From: Anaerolineaceae bacterium UBA6107
Lineage (GTDB): Bacteria; Chloroflexota; Anaerolineae; Anaerolineales; Anaerolineaceae
NCBI GenBank assembly: GCA_002428455.1
Contig: DIWL01000056.1
Coordinates: forward strand, 3,903-34,163
Direction of reading: 5' to 3'
DNA length: 30,261 nucleotides
Shown one piece after another: positions 22,491 through 29,920 of this stretch. The position numbers were made by a program, and so were the translations under genes. Position 1 is the first letter of the stretch. Every line of letters starts with the position of its first letter. The notes below the pieces were generated by a model. That model did not search any database. It saw only the letters and a program-made list of their open reading frames with translations, and was not told the origin of the DNA.

Positions 22491-23956
22491 CAAGACCAGC
22501 GCTGGATCAGACGATGGAAGAATTTCACCATCAACGAGAGGTTTTCCAGTGAGAGGCGCTCATTAATGCCGTGAATGCGCTCAATATCTTCCTTGCGGCT
22601 GACAATCGGGGTAAAGCGGTACACGCGGTCAGAGATGGCGTGATAATGGCGGGAGTCCGTTGCCCCGAGCATGGCGTTGGGCGCGCAGGTGGCGGTGGGG
22701 TAAAGCTCGCGCACCACGCTGGTGATGTGGTGGAAGGCGGGTCCATCGGATGGGGAAACCGGCGAAGGCTCCCAGGCGTTGTTGGGTAGCGGGGTGAGGG
22801 TGACGCGTTCATCGGTGATCACCGTGCGGACGCGGTCAATGACCTCAGCGACGGTCTCGCCGGGCAGGATGCGGAAGTTGACCACCGCTTCCGCCAGGCT
22901 GGGGAGGACGTTATCTTTGATGCCGCTGTGGAAGATGGTGGGCGCGGTGGTGGTGTGGATGCTGGCGGCAGTCTCAGTGGAGGCGGAGAGCTGGCGGCGA
23001 ACCAGGCCGCTGAAGAGCCACAAGTTGGCGAAAGCCATTTTCATCACGGTGGAAGCGGTGGGGCTGAGCGCCTTGAAGAGGGGCAGGACAGCTTGCACGC
23101 GGTATGGAAAAGGATTGGACTGCAGGCGGTCGATGGCACGGGAAAGGATTCCGATGGAAGTCTCAGGGGCGGGGGTGGAGGAATGTCCACCGCTGGCCTC
23201 GGCGGTCAGCTTGAGGGAAAGGTAACCCTTCTCGGTGACCGCGATGGGGGCGGTGTACCCCTTGAAACCGGGCAGCACACCATCCAGGATCGAAGTGCCT
23301 TCATCGATGACAGCTGCCAAGCGGATGCCCTGTTCCTTCAGTTGGGTGACGATCACACGGGCACCCATGCCGAGAACCTCTTCATCGTGGCTGAAGGCGA
23401 GGATGATGGTGCGGCAGGGTTGGAAACCCTGTGCAAGCAGGTTCTCCACGGCTTCCATCACGGCGATCAGCTGGCATTTAATGTCCATACTGCCGCGCCC
23501 CCAAACGAAACCATCCTCAATAGCGCCGGAAAAAGGCGGGTAAGTCCATTTGGCGAGGGTGTGTTCGTCCGCCGGGACAACATCCTGGTGAGCCATGAAG
23601 AGGACAGGTTCCAGTTCGGGCTTGCTGCCGGGCCAGGTGTACAACAGGCTGCCGCCCGGGAGCACCTCGCGCGAAAGGCGTCCATGCAATAAGGGGTAAC
23701 TTTCCTGCAGCAGATTGTGAAGCGCATCAAACAGTTCCGGACGGTCTTCGGCCGGATCAGCGTGTGAGATGGTGGGGATTTGGATGGCGGCGGAGAGGTG
23801 GCGGGCGGGGACGAGCAGGTCAGGCTGCAGGTCGGGAAGTTCAGACGAGAAGGGCAGGGGATCCTGACGTGCATCGCGCGAAAAAAGGAAGGTGCGGACA
23901 ATCACCACCAGGATGACAACGAGGAGCAGTGCGAGCAAGGTATAAATGAAAGGCAT
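22478..23956 (-). CDS. M20-family metallopeptidase, membrane anchored
   Basis: A 492-residue protein resembling PM20D1/carboxypeptidase S. An N-terminal hydrophobic segment (about 4-25) acts as a signal anchor. Catalytic-domain residues are His123 and Asp125 (MAHQDVVP), Asp158 (GRGSMDIK) and the Glu pair in SHDEEV (192-193). The dimerisation domain begins at GGHSSTPAPETSIG, and a late His lies in MLGATDSRHY. Such enzymes cleave, or form, N-acyl amino acids or dipeptides using two metal ions. CGAGG lies just before the ATG at 23956. The final codons fall within a dispersed repeat, so the C-terminal end may have been altered by it. Confidence 0.88.
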   Translation of the reverse strand: MPFIYTLLALLLVVILVVIVRTFLFSRDARQDPLPFSSELPDLQPDLLVPARHLSAAIQIPTISHADPAEDRPELFDALHNLLQESYPLLHGRLSREVLPGGSLLYTWPGSKPELEPVLFMAHQDVVPADEHTLAKWTYPPFSGAIEDGFVWGRGSMDIKCQLIAVMEAVENLLAQGFQPCRTIILAFSHDEEVLGMGARVIVTQLKEQGIRLAAVIDEGTSILDGVLPGFKGYTAPIAVTEKGYLSLKLTAEASGGHSSTPAPETSIGILSRAIDRLQSNPFPYRVQAVLPLFKALSPTASTVMKMAFANLWLFSGLVRRQLSASTETAASIHTTTAPTIFHSGIKDNVLPSLAEAVVNFRILPGETVAEVIDRVRTVITDERVTLTPLPNNAWEPSPVSPSDGPAFHHITSVVRELYPTATCAPNAMLGATDSRHYHAISDRVYRFTPIVSRKEDIERIHGINERLSLENLSLMVKFFHRLIQRWSCGQM

Positions 23957-23994
23957 GGTAACCTCGGAAGAACAGGAATAATCAGTGCGAGGTA

Positions 23995-24000
23995 ATTATA
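23995..24000 (-). promoter_or_regulatory. -10 box of M20 peptidase gene
   Basis: TATAAT on the minus strand about 38 nt before the start codon; the -35 region (GGTTGC at 17 nt spacing) is weak. Confidence 0.45.
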
Positions 24001-24036
24001 GTATAGCTGCCGGTTGCGCAACCAGGTTGCAGGTTA

Positions 24037-24072
24037 CAAAAGGACCCGGCGACGATAAAAGCGCTCGGGTCC
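24037..24072 (-). terminator. Intrinsic terminator of CBS gene
   Basis: On the minus strand GGACCCG and CGGGTCC pair at the base of a longer hairpin, followed by TTTTG, 23 nt past the CBS-protein stop. Confidence 0.75.
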
Positions 24073-24095
24073 CGGTGAACGCTGGAAATGGGATT

Positions 24096-24536
24096 TTAAA
24101 GCTTGATCACATCGCCGAGAATGTAATTCTCGAGACCTTTGATCAGGGATTCCTTGTCCTGCAGCAGTGAGGTGACCACGTCTCCGATGGAAATGACGCC
24201 GACAACCTTATCCCCGCTGACCACGGGCAGGTGGCGGATGTGCTTGTCGGACATTTGCGCCATGCAGGCTTCAACGGATTCTTCAGGACGCACGTAATAG
24301 ACCTTGGAGGTCATCACTTTTTCAACGGGGGTCTGTTCGTAGTTTCCCTGCAGAATACCGCGGCGGGCATAGTCGCGCTCAGAAAAGATGCCCATGACCT
24401 TCTCATCGCGTAAAACGAGAACGGAACCGATGCCTTTTTCGGCCATTAACTTGAGACAATCCACGATGGGTGTTTCAGGAGAAACCGAGAACACCTTGTT
24501 TCCCTTCACACTCAGAATCGATGCAACAGTCGCCAT
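24096..24536 (-). CDS. CBS-domain pair protein
   Basis: A 146-residue protein made only of two CBS domains, at about 10-65 and 72-128. The first contains GIGSVLVLRDEKVMGIFSERD, the second RHLPVVSGDKVVGVISIGDV. The SERD and SIGDV turns are typical adenosyl-ligand binding positions. Stand-alone CBS pairs bind AMP, ATP, NAD(H) or AdoMet and regulate partner proteins; the partner is not evident. AGGAGG lies 5 nt before the ATG at 24536; an upstream in-frame ATG at 24578 lacks such a site. It is divergent from the DUF348 gene. Confidence 0.9.
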   Translation of the reverse strand: MATVASILSVKGNKVFSVSPETPIVDCLKLMAEKGIGSVLVLRDEKVMGIFSERDYARRGILQGNYEQTPVEKVMTSKVYYVRPEESVEACMAQMSDKHIRHLPVVSGDKVVGVISIGDVVTSLLQDKESLIKGLENYILGDVIKL

Positions 24537-24607
24537 TGTTACCTCCTTATATTTACTATTCAATAGTAGATTAATCATAGCCGATTCTCAAAATTTTATC
24601 AATCAGT

Positions 24608-24637
24608 TGAACCTCCCGGATTGTGAACCTCCCGGAT
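24608..24637 (+). repeat. 14-bp direct repeat, period 16
   Basis: TGAACCTCCCGGAT occurs at 24608-24621 and again at 24624-24637, between the CBS gene and the DUF348 gene. Confidence 0.7.
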
Positions 24638-24683
24638 ACCTGTCAAGCCGAGCCAGGCAATGTGAGCGGGCATTATTTTCTGT

Positions 24684-24689
24684 TAGAAT
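24684..24689 (+). promoter_or_regulatory. Extended -10 box giving a likely leaderless transcript
   Basis: TGT-TAGAAT is an extended -10 type sequence that ends 7 nt before the ATG at 24697. No Shine-Dalgarno sequence is present. Confidence 0.5.
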
Positions 24690-24696
24690 TCCAATC

Positions 24697-26088
24697 ATGA
24701 AACCAAATTGGAAAATCCTCCTGTTGCTCAGCCTGCCAGTGGCTGGCCTGGTAGCAGGATACCTGCTGATGGGACGCACGTTGCAAGCCAGTGTGAACGG
24801 AGAAGCATTGACCATCCGGACACATGCTTTGACGGTGGAGGGTGCATTACGGTCCGCGGGGATCGAACTCGCAGAGGGGGATGAGGTAAAGCCAGGCGGA
24901 TCCACATGGCTTTCGAAGGCTGAACAGATCGAAGTAAATTCCTCCAGGCTGGTGCGGGTGCGCGTGGAACCGGGTGGTGAAGTGCTGGAGGTGGAAACTG
25001 CGTTGCTAACCCCCCGGGAGATCCTGGAAGCTGTCGGGATCGAAGCCGGGGCGGATGACCTGGTTCTGTTGAATGGACAAAGCGTGGCAATGGACATCCC
25101 GTTGAACAAGCGGGGAGAAGTGATCCTGACGTACCGCCGTGCAGTGGAGCTGTTGCTGACTATTGACGGCGAGGAAAGAGGGTTGCTGACCACCGCCCCG
25201 AACCTGGGTACTGCATTGTGGGAAGCGGGCATCGAGGTGCGAAAAGGGGACAGGATCTCGCAACCACTCGATCTGCCGTTGACCGGTGATCTGGCAGTGG
25301 AAATACACAGCGGGCGGACGATCGCGATCGAAGTGGATGGCGCAACCCTCCAAGGTTACAGCGCGGCTGAGACAGTGGGTGAAGCCCTGGTCGAAAACGG
25401 AATCGCGCTGCAGGACCTGGATTACAGCGACCCGTCGGAGAGTGAAGCAATCCCGGATGACGGTTTGATCCGTGTGGCGCGGGTATCCGAAGAGCTGCAG
25501 GTGGAGCAGGACACCATTCCCTTTGAAATCCAATCTGTGCCGGATGACACTTTGGAGATCAATACGCGCAAGGTTGTTCAGGAAGGGCAGGTCGGGATCA
25601 AGGCGAGCCGGGTACGGGTGCGCTACGAAGATGGTGCAGAAGTTGCGCGTGAAAACGAGGGCGAGGTAACGCTCGCCGAAGCCGTTGACAGGGTGGTGCA
25701 TTACGGCACGAAGATCGTTGACAAGTACCTGGACACACCGGACGGACCGATCACTTATTACATGGCGGTCGATGTGACGGCAACCTCCTACTCGCCATGC
25801 CGCTCGGGCGTGCCGGGAAAATGCTACACGGGCACCTCGTACGGGCTGCCGGTGCAAAAAGGGGTGATCGGTGTGACACGGGCGTGGTACTACATGTTCC
25901 GGGGTACGCAGATCTATGTGCCGGGGTATGGCGTGGGTACCATTGCGGACATCGGTTATTACCCGTACAGCGACTCCTGGATCGACCTGGGATATTCGGA
26001 TGATGATTACCAATCATGGGGTGCCACCAACCTGACCATTTACTTCCTGTCGCCAGCCCCGCCAGGGTTTACAGGAGTGCTGCCATAG
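24697..26088 (+). CDS. DUF348/G5/3D-domain cell-wall protein (YabE-like)
   Basis: A 463-residue exported protein. An N-terminal hydrophobic segment (6-24) is followed by ubiquitin-like DUF348 repeats; I count about four. One begins at VNGEALTIRTHALTVEGALR, another at LTIDGEERGLLTTAPNLGTA. A G5 domain follows (about 268-350, with IPFEIQSVPDDTL, VVQEGQVG and the E-V-A-E-A strand). The C-terminal ~100 residues resemble a 3D-type domain: VTATSYSPCRSG, then GTIADIGYY and WIDLGYS. Proteins of this layout (YabE, Rpf-like) act on peptidoglycan. The gene overlaps rsmA, as yabE lies near rsmA in Bacillus. The C-terminal catalytic residues cannot be confirmed by eye. Confidence 0.85.
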   Translation: MKPNWKILLLLSLPVAGLVAGYLLMGRTLQASVNGEALTIRTHALTVEGALRSAGIELAEGDEVKPGGSTWLSKAEQIEVNSSRLVRVRVEPGGEVLEVETALLTPREILEAVGIEAGADDLVLLNGQSVAMDIPLNKRGEVILTYRRAVELLLTIDGEERGLLTTAPNLGTALWEAGIEVRKGDRISQPLDLPLTGDLAVEIHSGRTIAIEVDGATLQGYSAAETVGEALVENGIALQDLDYSDPSESEAIPDDGLIRVARVSEELQVEQDTIPFEIQSVPDDTLEINTRKVVQEGQVGIKASRVRVRYEDGAEVARENEGEVTLAEAVDRVVHYGTKIVDKYLDTPDGPITYYMAVDVTATSYSPCRSGVPGKCYTGTSYGLPVQKGVIGVTRAWYYMFRGTQIYVPGYGVGTIADIGYYPYSDSWIDLGYSDDDYQSWGATNLTIYFLSPAPPGFTGVLP

Positions 26089-26921
26089 ACATACCGGCAT
26101 TGGACGTTAGGGCATTATTGAAACGCCACCAGTTGGATCCGCGCAAGGGGCTGGGTCAGAACTTCCTGGTGGACCACAAAGCGCTCAAAAATATCGTCAG
26201 CAGCGCGGAGATCACAGCGGAGGACCACGTGCTTGAGATCGGCGCGGGGCTGGGAAGCCTGACACGCCTACTGGGCGCAGCCGCTGGAACGGTAAAAGCG
26301 GTGGAGATCGATCAGCGGCTGATCCCGGTGCTGCAGGAAGTGGTGGGTGACTTTTCCAATATAGAGGTCGTGCAGGGGGACATCCTGGAGCTGGATCCCG
26401 GGAAACTGGTGGGCAGACCGGGTTACGTGGTGGTGGCGAATATCCCCTATTACATCACTTCGGCCATCATCCGGCACCTGCTGGAGAATGAGATCAAACC
26501 CGCACGGCTGGTGTTGACAATACAGCGGGAGGTGGCGGAACGCATTTGCGCGGAACCGGGCGATCTTTCATTGTTGGCGTTGAGCGTGCAGGTGTATGGC
26601 AGGCCGTTCATCAGCGGGATCATCCCGGCGGAAGCGTTCCACCCGGTGCCGAACGTGGATTCAGCCACGCTGAGAATTGACATGTACCCGCACGCGTTGT
26701 TCAATGACAAACAGCGCGAACAATTCTTTCGACTCATCCACATGGGATTTGCGCAAAAGCGCAAAATGCTGCGCAACACCCTCTCGGCAGGACTGCACAT
26801 TCCCGGAGAAGAAGCCGCAGCCTACCTGAGCGCAGCGGGGGTGGACCCGGAACGACGCGCGCAGACGCTGAACCTGGCGGAGTGGAAAACACTTGTCAAT
26901 GAATTGCAGGATATATTGTAG
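26085..26921 (+). CDS. rsmA: 16S rRNA dimethyladenosine transferase RsmA (KsgA)
   Basis: A complete RsmA: GLGQNFL near the N-terminus, the AdoMet motif LEIGAGLGSLT, the catalytic NIPYYI motif, QREVAERI, and the C-terminal FRLIHMGFAQKRKMLRNTL. It dimethylates two adjacent adenines in helix 45 of 16S rRNA. The start is unusual. The only in-frame ATG (26016) would add 23 residues encoded inside the upstream gene and has no ribosome site. AGGAG at 26072 lies 8 nt before an ATA (26085) that overlaps the upstream TAG and gives a typical MDIPALDVRALL beginning. A TTG at 26100 is a third choice. The function call is secure; the start is not. Confidence 0.9.
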   Translation: MDIPALDVRALLKRHQLDPRKGLGQNFLVDHKALKNIVSSAEITAEDHVLEIGAGLGSLTRLLGAAAGTVKAVEIDQRLIPVLQEVVGDFSNIEVVQGDILELDPGKLVGRPGYVVVANIPYYITSAIIRHLLENEIKPARLVLTIQREVAERICAEPGDLSLLALSVQVYGRPFISGIIPAEAFHPVPNVDSATLRIDMYPHALFNDKQREQFFRLIHMGFAQKRKMLRNTLSAGLHIPGEEAAAYLSAAGVDPERRAQTLNLAEWKTLVNELQDIL

Positions 26922-26932
26922 GGAAAAACGGG

Positions 26933-27664
26933 TCAGGCGCGGGCCGGTTGCAGGTCACGGTAGCGCGCGAGCAGACCCCAAACGCGCAGGGCGGCTTCCA
27001 CCTGGATGGACAGATTCATTTTTGATTGACCCAGTTTGCGGTCGGCAAAGTAGATGGGCACTTCCTTGATTTTGAAACCAAGTTTGTGTGCCACGTATGC
27101 CATTTCGATCTGAAACACGTAACCATTGGAACGTACAAGCTCCCAGGGGATGGCGGAGAGAACTTCACGACGCCACAGTCGGAAGCCCCCGGTGACATCC
27201 TTGACCGGGACACCCAGGATGGTGCGGGCGTAGATATTGCCAAAATTGGAGAGCCCTTTGCGCCAGGCAGGCCAGTTGTGATCGAGGCTGCCGCCGGGAA
27301 TGTAACGCGAGCCGAGAACGAGATCACAGTCCGTAATGGCGAAGACAAACTCGACGATCTTTTCCGGCTCATGGGAAAAATCGGCATCCATTTGACCGAT
27401 CAGATCAATACCGCTGGTGAGCATGTGCTGGAAGCCTGTGATGTACGCCGTACCCAACCCCAACTTGCCAGCGCGGTGTATCACGCTCACGCTACCCGGA
27501 AAGCGCGCGGCGAGCTCATCTGCCAGGACTCCGGTGCCATCCGGGCTGTTGTCATCAATCACCAGGATGGAGAGATCAGGCAAAGGCAGGGCGCGCAGAC
27601 GGTCCACCAAAATGGGAAGGTTTTCTTTTTCGTTGTAAGTGGGGACGACAATGCCAATACTCAC
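26933..27664 (-). CDS. Polyprenol-phosphate mannosyltransferase (Dpm1-like), GT2
   Basis: A 243-residue family 2 glycosyltransferase without membrane segments at the end. It has the opening VPTYNEKENLP, the DDNSPDGT nucleotide-binding loop, the metal site DADFSHEP, GSRYIPGG and a late VPIYFADRKLGQSKM. These are diagnostic of dolichol/polyprenol-phosphate mannose synthases. It would move mannose (or glucose) from GDP/UDP-sugar to a polyprenyl phosphate on the inner face of the membrane, supplying donors for glycolipids or glycoproteins. It uses GTG as start, with GGAG upstream. It converges with rsmA, 11 bp apart. Confidence 0.9.
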   Translation of the reverse strand: MSIGIVVPTYNEKENLPILVDRLRALPLPDLSILVIDDNSPDGTGVLADELAARFPGSVSVIHRAGKLGLGTAYITGFQHMLTSGIDLIGQMDADFSHEPEKIVEFVFAITDCDLVLGSRYIPGGSLDHNWPAWRKGLSNFGNIYARTILGVPVKDVTGGFRLWRREVLSAIPWELVRSNGYVFQIEMAYVAHKLGFKIKEVPIYFADRKLGQSKMNLSIQVEAALRVWGLLARYRDLQPARA

Positions 27665-27723
27665 AGCAACTCCAGCAGATAGGGTTAGGATGCTGTTATT
27701 CTACCAGCGGAACGGAAATATGG

Positions 27724-27742
27724 AAAACCCCGCTTTTACGGG
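27724..27742 (-). terminator. Weak intrinsic terminator after Roadblock gene
   Basis: On the minus strand CCCG and CGGG form a short stem with a 6-nt loop followed by GTTTT. It lies just after the Roadblock gene. Confidence 0.4.
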
Positions 27743-27753
27743 ATTGGCAGGGA

Positions 27754-28146
27754 TTACGCCGGGGGGATGGCTCCATCGAGCATGCCGGCGAGGTCATCAG
27801 CAGTTTTACGCAATTCGAGCAGGAGAACCCCAAGCTTGGCTTCCGGTTTGACGAGGGTGGTTAGAACCGCGGAACCGCCGACGGCGAGGAGGATAATGTA
27901 GCCGTTGCTGCCGCGCGTGTACAGCTGCTCCAGCGGGCCGAGTCCCATTTCCCGGTTGATCTGTTCGCCAAGGGAGAGCATGGCCGCCGACATGGCGGAT
28001 ATGCGGTCCTCGCTGAGACCCGCAGGCAGGGCGGAAGCGATGATGAGTCCATCCACGCTGATCACAGCAGTGGCTTCCACCTCCTGCACAGACTGCTGTA
28101 ATGTTTTCATGCGGTCGATCAACGGTTGCGGGTTTAGCTTTGTCAA
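27754..28146 (-). CDS. Roadblock/LC7-domain protein
   Basis: A 130-residue protein that is one Roadblock/LC7 domain: helix LIDRMKTLQQSVQEVEATAVISVDG, LIIASALPAG, an AAMLSLGEQIN helix, YTRGSNGYIILLAVGG and a closing LLLELRKTADDLAGML. In bacteria these proteins usually partner small Ras-like GTPases (MglA/MglB type) or sensor kinases. Neither is encoded nearby, so the partner must lie elsewhere. The start is TTG with GAGGTGG upstream, giving the expected length. Confidence 0.85.
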   Translation of the reverse strand: MTKLNPQPLIDRMKTLQQSVQEVEATAVISVDGLIIASALPAGLSEDRISAMSAAMLSLGEQINREMGLGPLEQLYTRGSNGYIILLAVGGSAVLTTLVKPEAKLGVLLLELRKTADDLAGMLDGAIPPA

Positions 28147-28204
28147 TTTCCACCTCGGGTGACTTTCCGGATAAATTTAACACAGGGTATTTCGAGTGTC
28201 AAGA

Positions 28205-28243
28205 AGAACGGTATGGAAGAATGGTATGGAAGAACGGTATGAA
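28205..28243. repeat. 13-bp tandem repeat, three units
   Basis: AGAACGGTATGGA, AGAATGGTATGGA and AGAACGGTATGAA follow head to tail. They lie in the 125-bp gap before the Roadblock gene, a suitable place for variation in promoter spacing. Confidence 0.75.
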
Positions 28244-28271
28244 CCCCCCATAACGAAATTGTCAACTTAGA

Positions 28272-29159
28272 TCAGGCGCGTCTCATCACGATGAGCTGGG
28301 CAAATAAGATGGCAGCCAGGATGATGACTGCGCCGATGATCTGCACCGTGTTCAATTTTTCCGCCAGGAAGAGCAACCCGGCGATGGCGGCGAAGACGGC
28401 TTCAAGACTGAGGATGAGCGCCGCGTCCGCGGCGGGGGCATTCTTCTGACCGACTGCCTGGAAAGTAAAGCCAAGGGCAACAGAGCCTAAACCGGCATAG
28501 AGCAATGGCAGCCAGCTGGCGCGCAGCGCGGTGACGGTGACAGGTTCAATGAAAAAGCTCAACAGCATGTGGATCAGGCCGGCGATAAGGAATTGACCGG
28601 CAGAAAAGACGAAGACATCCACGCGCTGCACTGCCATACCGACCACGATGACATGCAAAGCCCAGATGAAGGAACCCGCCAGGAGAAGCAGGCTGCCAGC
28701 GGAGGGCGTGATGGCGGTGCCGCCCGTGCTCAACAGGTAAGTGCCGCCCAGGGCGATCAGCGCAGCGAGCCAGGTGTAAGGGGAAGTGCGCTGCCGCCAG
28801 AAGACAGCCAGAATGACCGGGACGAGCACCACGTAGGTGCCGGTGATAAAACCGGCGGTGCTGGCCGAGGTAGTGCCGATGCCTAACTGCTGCAGGGAAC
28901 TGGCCACGAACAAAACCACACCAGCCAGCAGCATCCAGCCAAAGCCGGTTTTTTGCGCGCGAAGCCGCCGGGCGATGAATGGAAGGAGTACCAGTCCGCC
29001 CATGAGGAAGCGGATGCCATTGAAACCGTTGAAACCGAGGTGGAAGGATGCCATGCGCTGGGCGACAAAGCCCACGCCCCAAATGACCGCCGCCAGGAGG
29101 AGGAAGCCATCAGAGATGAGGCGGGCGCGCAGGCCGGGTTTCGAAGCAGGTGTGCTCAT
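28272..29159 (-). CDS. EamA-family DMT transporter
   Basis: A 295-residue protein with about ten membrane segments in two EamA halves. The first half has the AAVIWGVGFVAQRMA start and the NGIRFLMGGLVLLPF segment. The second has GSFIWALHVIVVGMAVQ and the PAADAALILSLEAVFAAIAGLLFLAEKL turn, which is typical of the family. It likely exports or imports a small metabolite; the substrate is unknown. ATG 29159 was chosen over an upstream ATG at 29189 because homologues begin shortly before the first helix and the terminator of the next gene overlaps the longer version. Confidence 0.87.
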   Translation of the reverse strand: MSTPASKPGLRARLISDGFLLLAAVIWGVGFVAQRMASFHLGFNGFNGIRFLMGGLVLLPFIARRLRAQKTGFGWMLLAGVVLFVASSLQQLGIGTTSASTAGFITGTYVVLVPVILAVFWRQRTSPYTWLAALIALGGTYLLSTGGTAITPSAGSLLLLAGSFIWALHVIVVGMAVQRVDVFVFSAGQFLIAGLIHMLLSFFIEPVTVTALRASWLPLLYAGLGSVALGFTFQAVGQKNAPAADAALILSLEAVFAAIAGLLFLAEKLNTVQIIGAVIILAAILFAQLIVMRRA

Positions 29160-29187
29160 AGGATGCCTAATTTTACTGCCTATAATC

Positions 29188-29213
29188 AAAAACCACCCGG
29201 ATCAACCGGGTGG
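29188..29213 (-). terminator. Intrinsic terminator of small unknown gene
   Basis: CCACCCGG and CCGGGTGG form a perfect 8-bp stem with a 5-nt loop, then TTTTT on the minus strand, 17 nt after the stop. Confidence 0.88.
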
Positions 29214-29230
29214 CTGACTGAAAATACTGT

Positions 29231-29506
29231 TCACCTGCCATGTTTGAACTGACGCCTGGCGTTGCCCATGCGCCACTGACGGATGAGGCTGGCGAGGTCG
29301 GTGCTGAATTTCGCGCGCATCCAATCGCTGGCGAATTTCTCGGCAGGGATGGTCATGAGGGCAGTGTGCAACTCGTTGAGCACCTCCTCACTCACATCAT
29401 TTTCTTCCAGTTGATCAAGCCAGGACTGCTTCTCCTCGGTGGAGTAAGGTACCTGCTGGATAAAGTGGATCACCTTTTGTTTTGCGACTAATTTGTTGGC
29501 GGCCAT
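29231..29506 (-). CDS. Small protein of unknown function
   Basis: A 91-residue, mostly helical and charged protein with a basic C-terminus (RQWRMGNARRQFKHGR). A strong GGAGG site lies 5 nt before the ATG and a strong terminator follows, so it is a real gene. No family is recognised. It may bind nucleic acid through its basic tail, but this is only a guess. Confidence 0.7.
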   Translation of the reverse strand: MAANKLVAKQKVIHFIQQVPYSTEEKQSWLDQLEENDVSEEVLNELHTALMTIPAEKFASDWMRAKFSTDLASLIRQWRMGNARRQFKHGR

Positions 29507-29627
29507 AATTCCTCCTTTCCCGGTGGAACGCGACCGGTTAATATCATTGTAACCGATTGGCGATCAGCCGCGCAACTTTTTGAGCAGCAGGGCGTATGTA
29601 AGATAAGACATTTATGTGGAGAATGCC

Positions 29628-29828
29628 ATGAGCGACATGCCTAACAAAAGACTTTATCGATCAAGAACAGAACGGCAGATCGCCGGTGTGTGCGGTGGTT
29701 TGGGAAATTACATGGGTATTGACCCGACTGTGATACGGTTGTTATTTCTTCTCGGGTTGGTCTTTGTAGGTGGAACGCTGCTGGCTTATATCGTGCTGGC
29801 TATCGTCATTCCAGAAGAACCCTTGTAA
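29628..29828 (+). CDS. PspC-domain membrane protein
   Basis: A 66-residue protein formed by one PspC domain: a basic start (KRLYRSRTERQIAGVCGGLG), YMGIDPTVIRLLFLL, a transmembrane helix and the closing VLAIVIPEEP motif. PspC proteins act in membrane-stress responses or as small regulators in the membrane. No other phage-shock gene is nearby. GGAGA lies 5 nt before the ATG at 29628; a GTG 12 nt earlier is possible but less likely. Confidence 0.88.
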   Translation: MSDMPNKRLYRSRTERQIAGVCGGLGNYMGIDPTVIRLLFLLGLVFVGGTLLAYIVLAIVIPEEPL

Positions 29829-29877
29829 AAACACAGCGGCCAGCCAAGGGTGAAAATCCGCAGCTGGCAGCTTCGAG

Positions 29878-29919
29878 GACTGCTGTCGCTTCAGGAGGTG
29901 TGTAGCGGCAGCAGTCTTT
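29878..29919 (+). terminator. Intrinsic terminator of pspC-like gene
   Basis: GACTGCTGTCGCT pairs with AGCGGCAGCAGTC over 13 bp (one G-T pair) around a 13-nt loop, followed by TTTGTT. It lies between the convergent PspC and permease genes. Confidence 0.75.
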
Positions 29920-29920
29920 G

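Noticed and set aside
28205..28243. Possible CRISPR array
   Set aside because: The units are 13 bp and directly tandem, without spacers; no cas genes are present.
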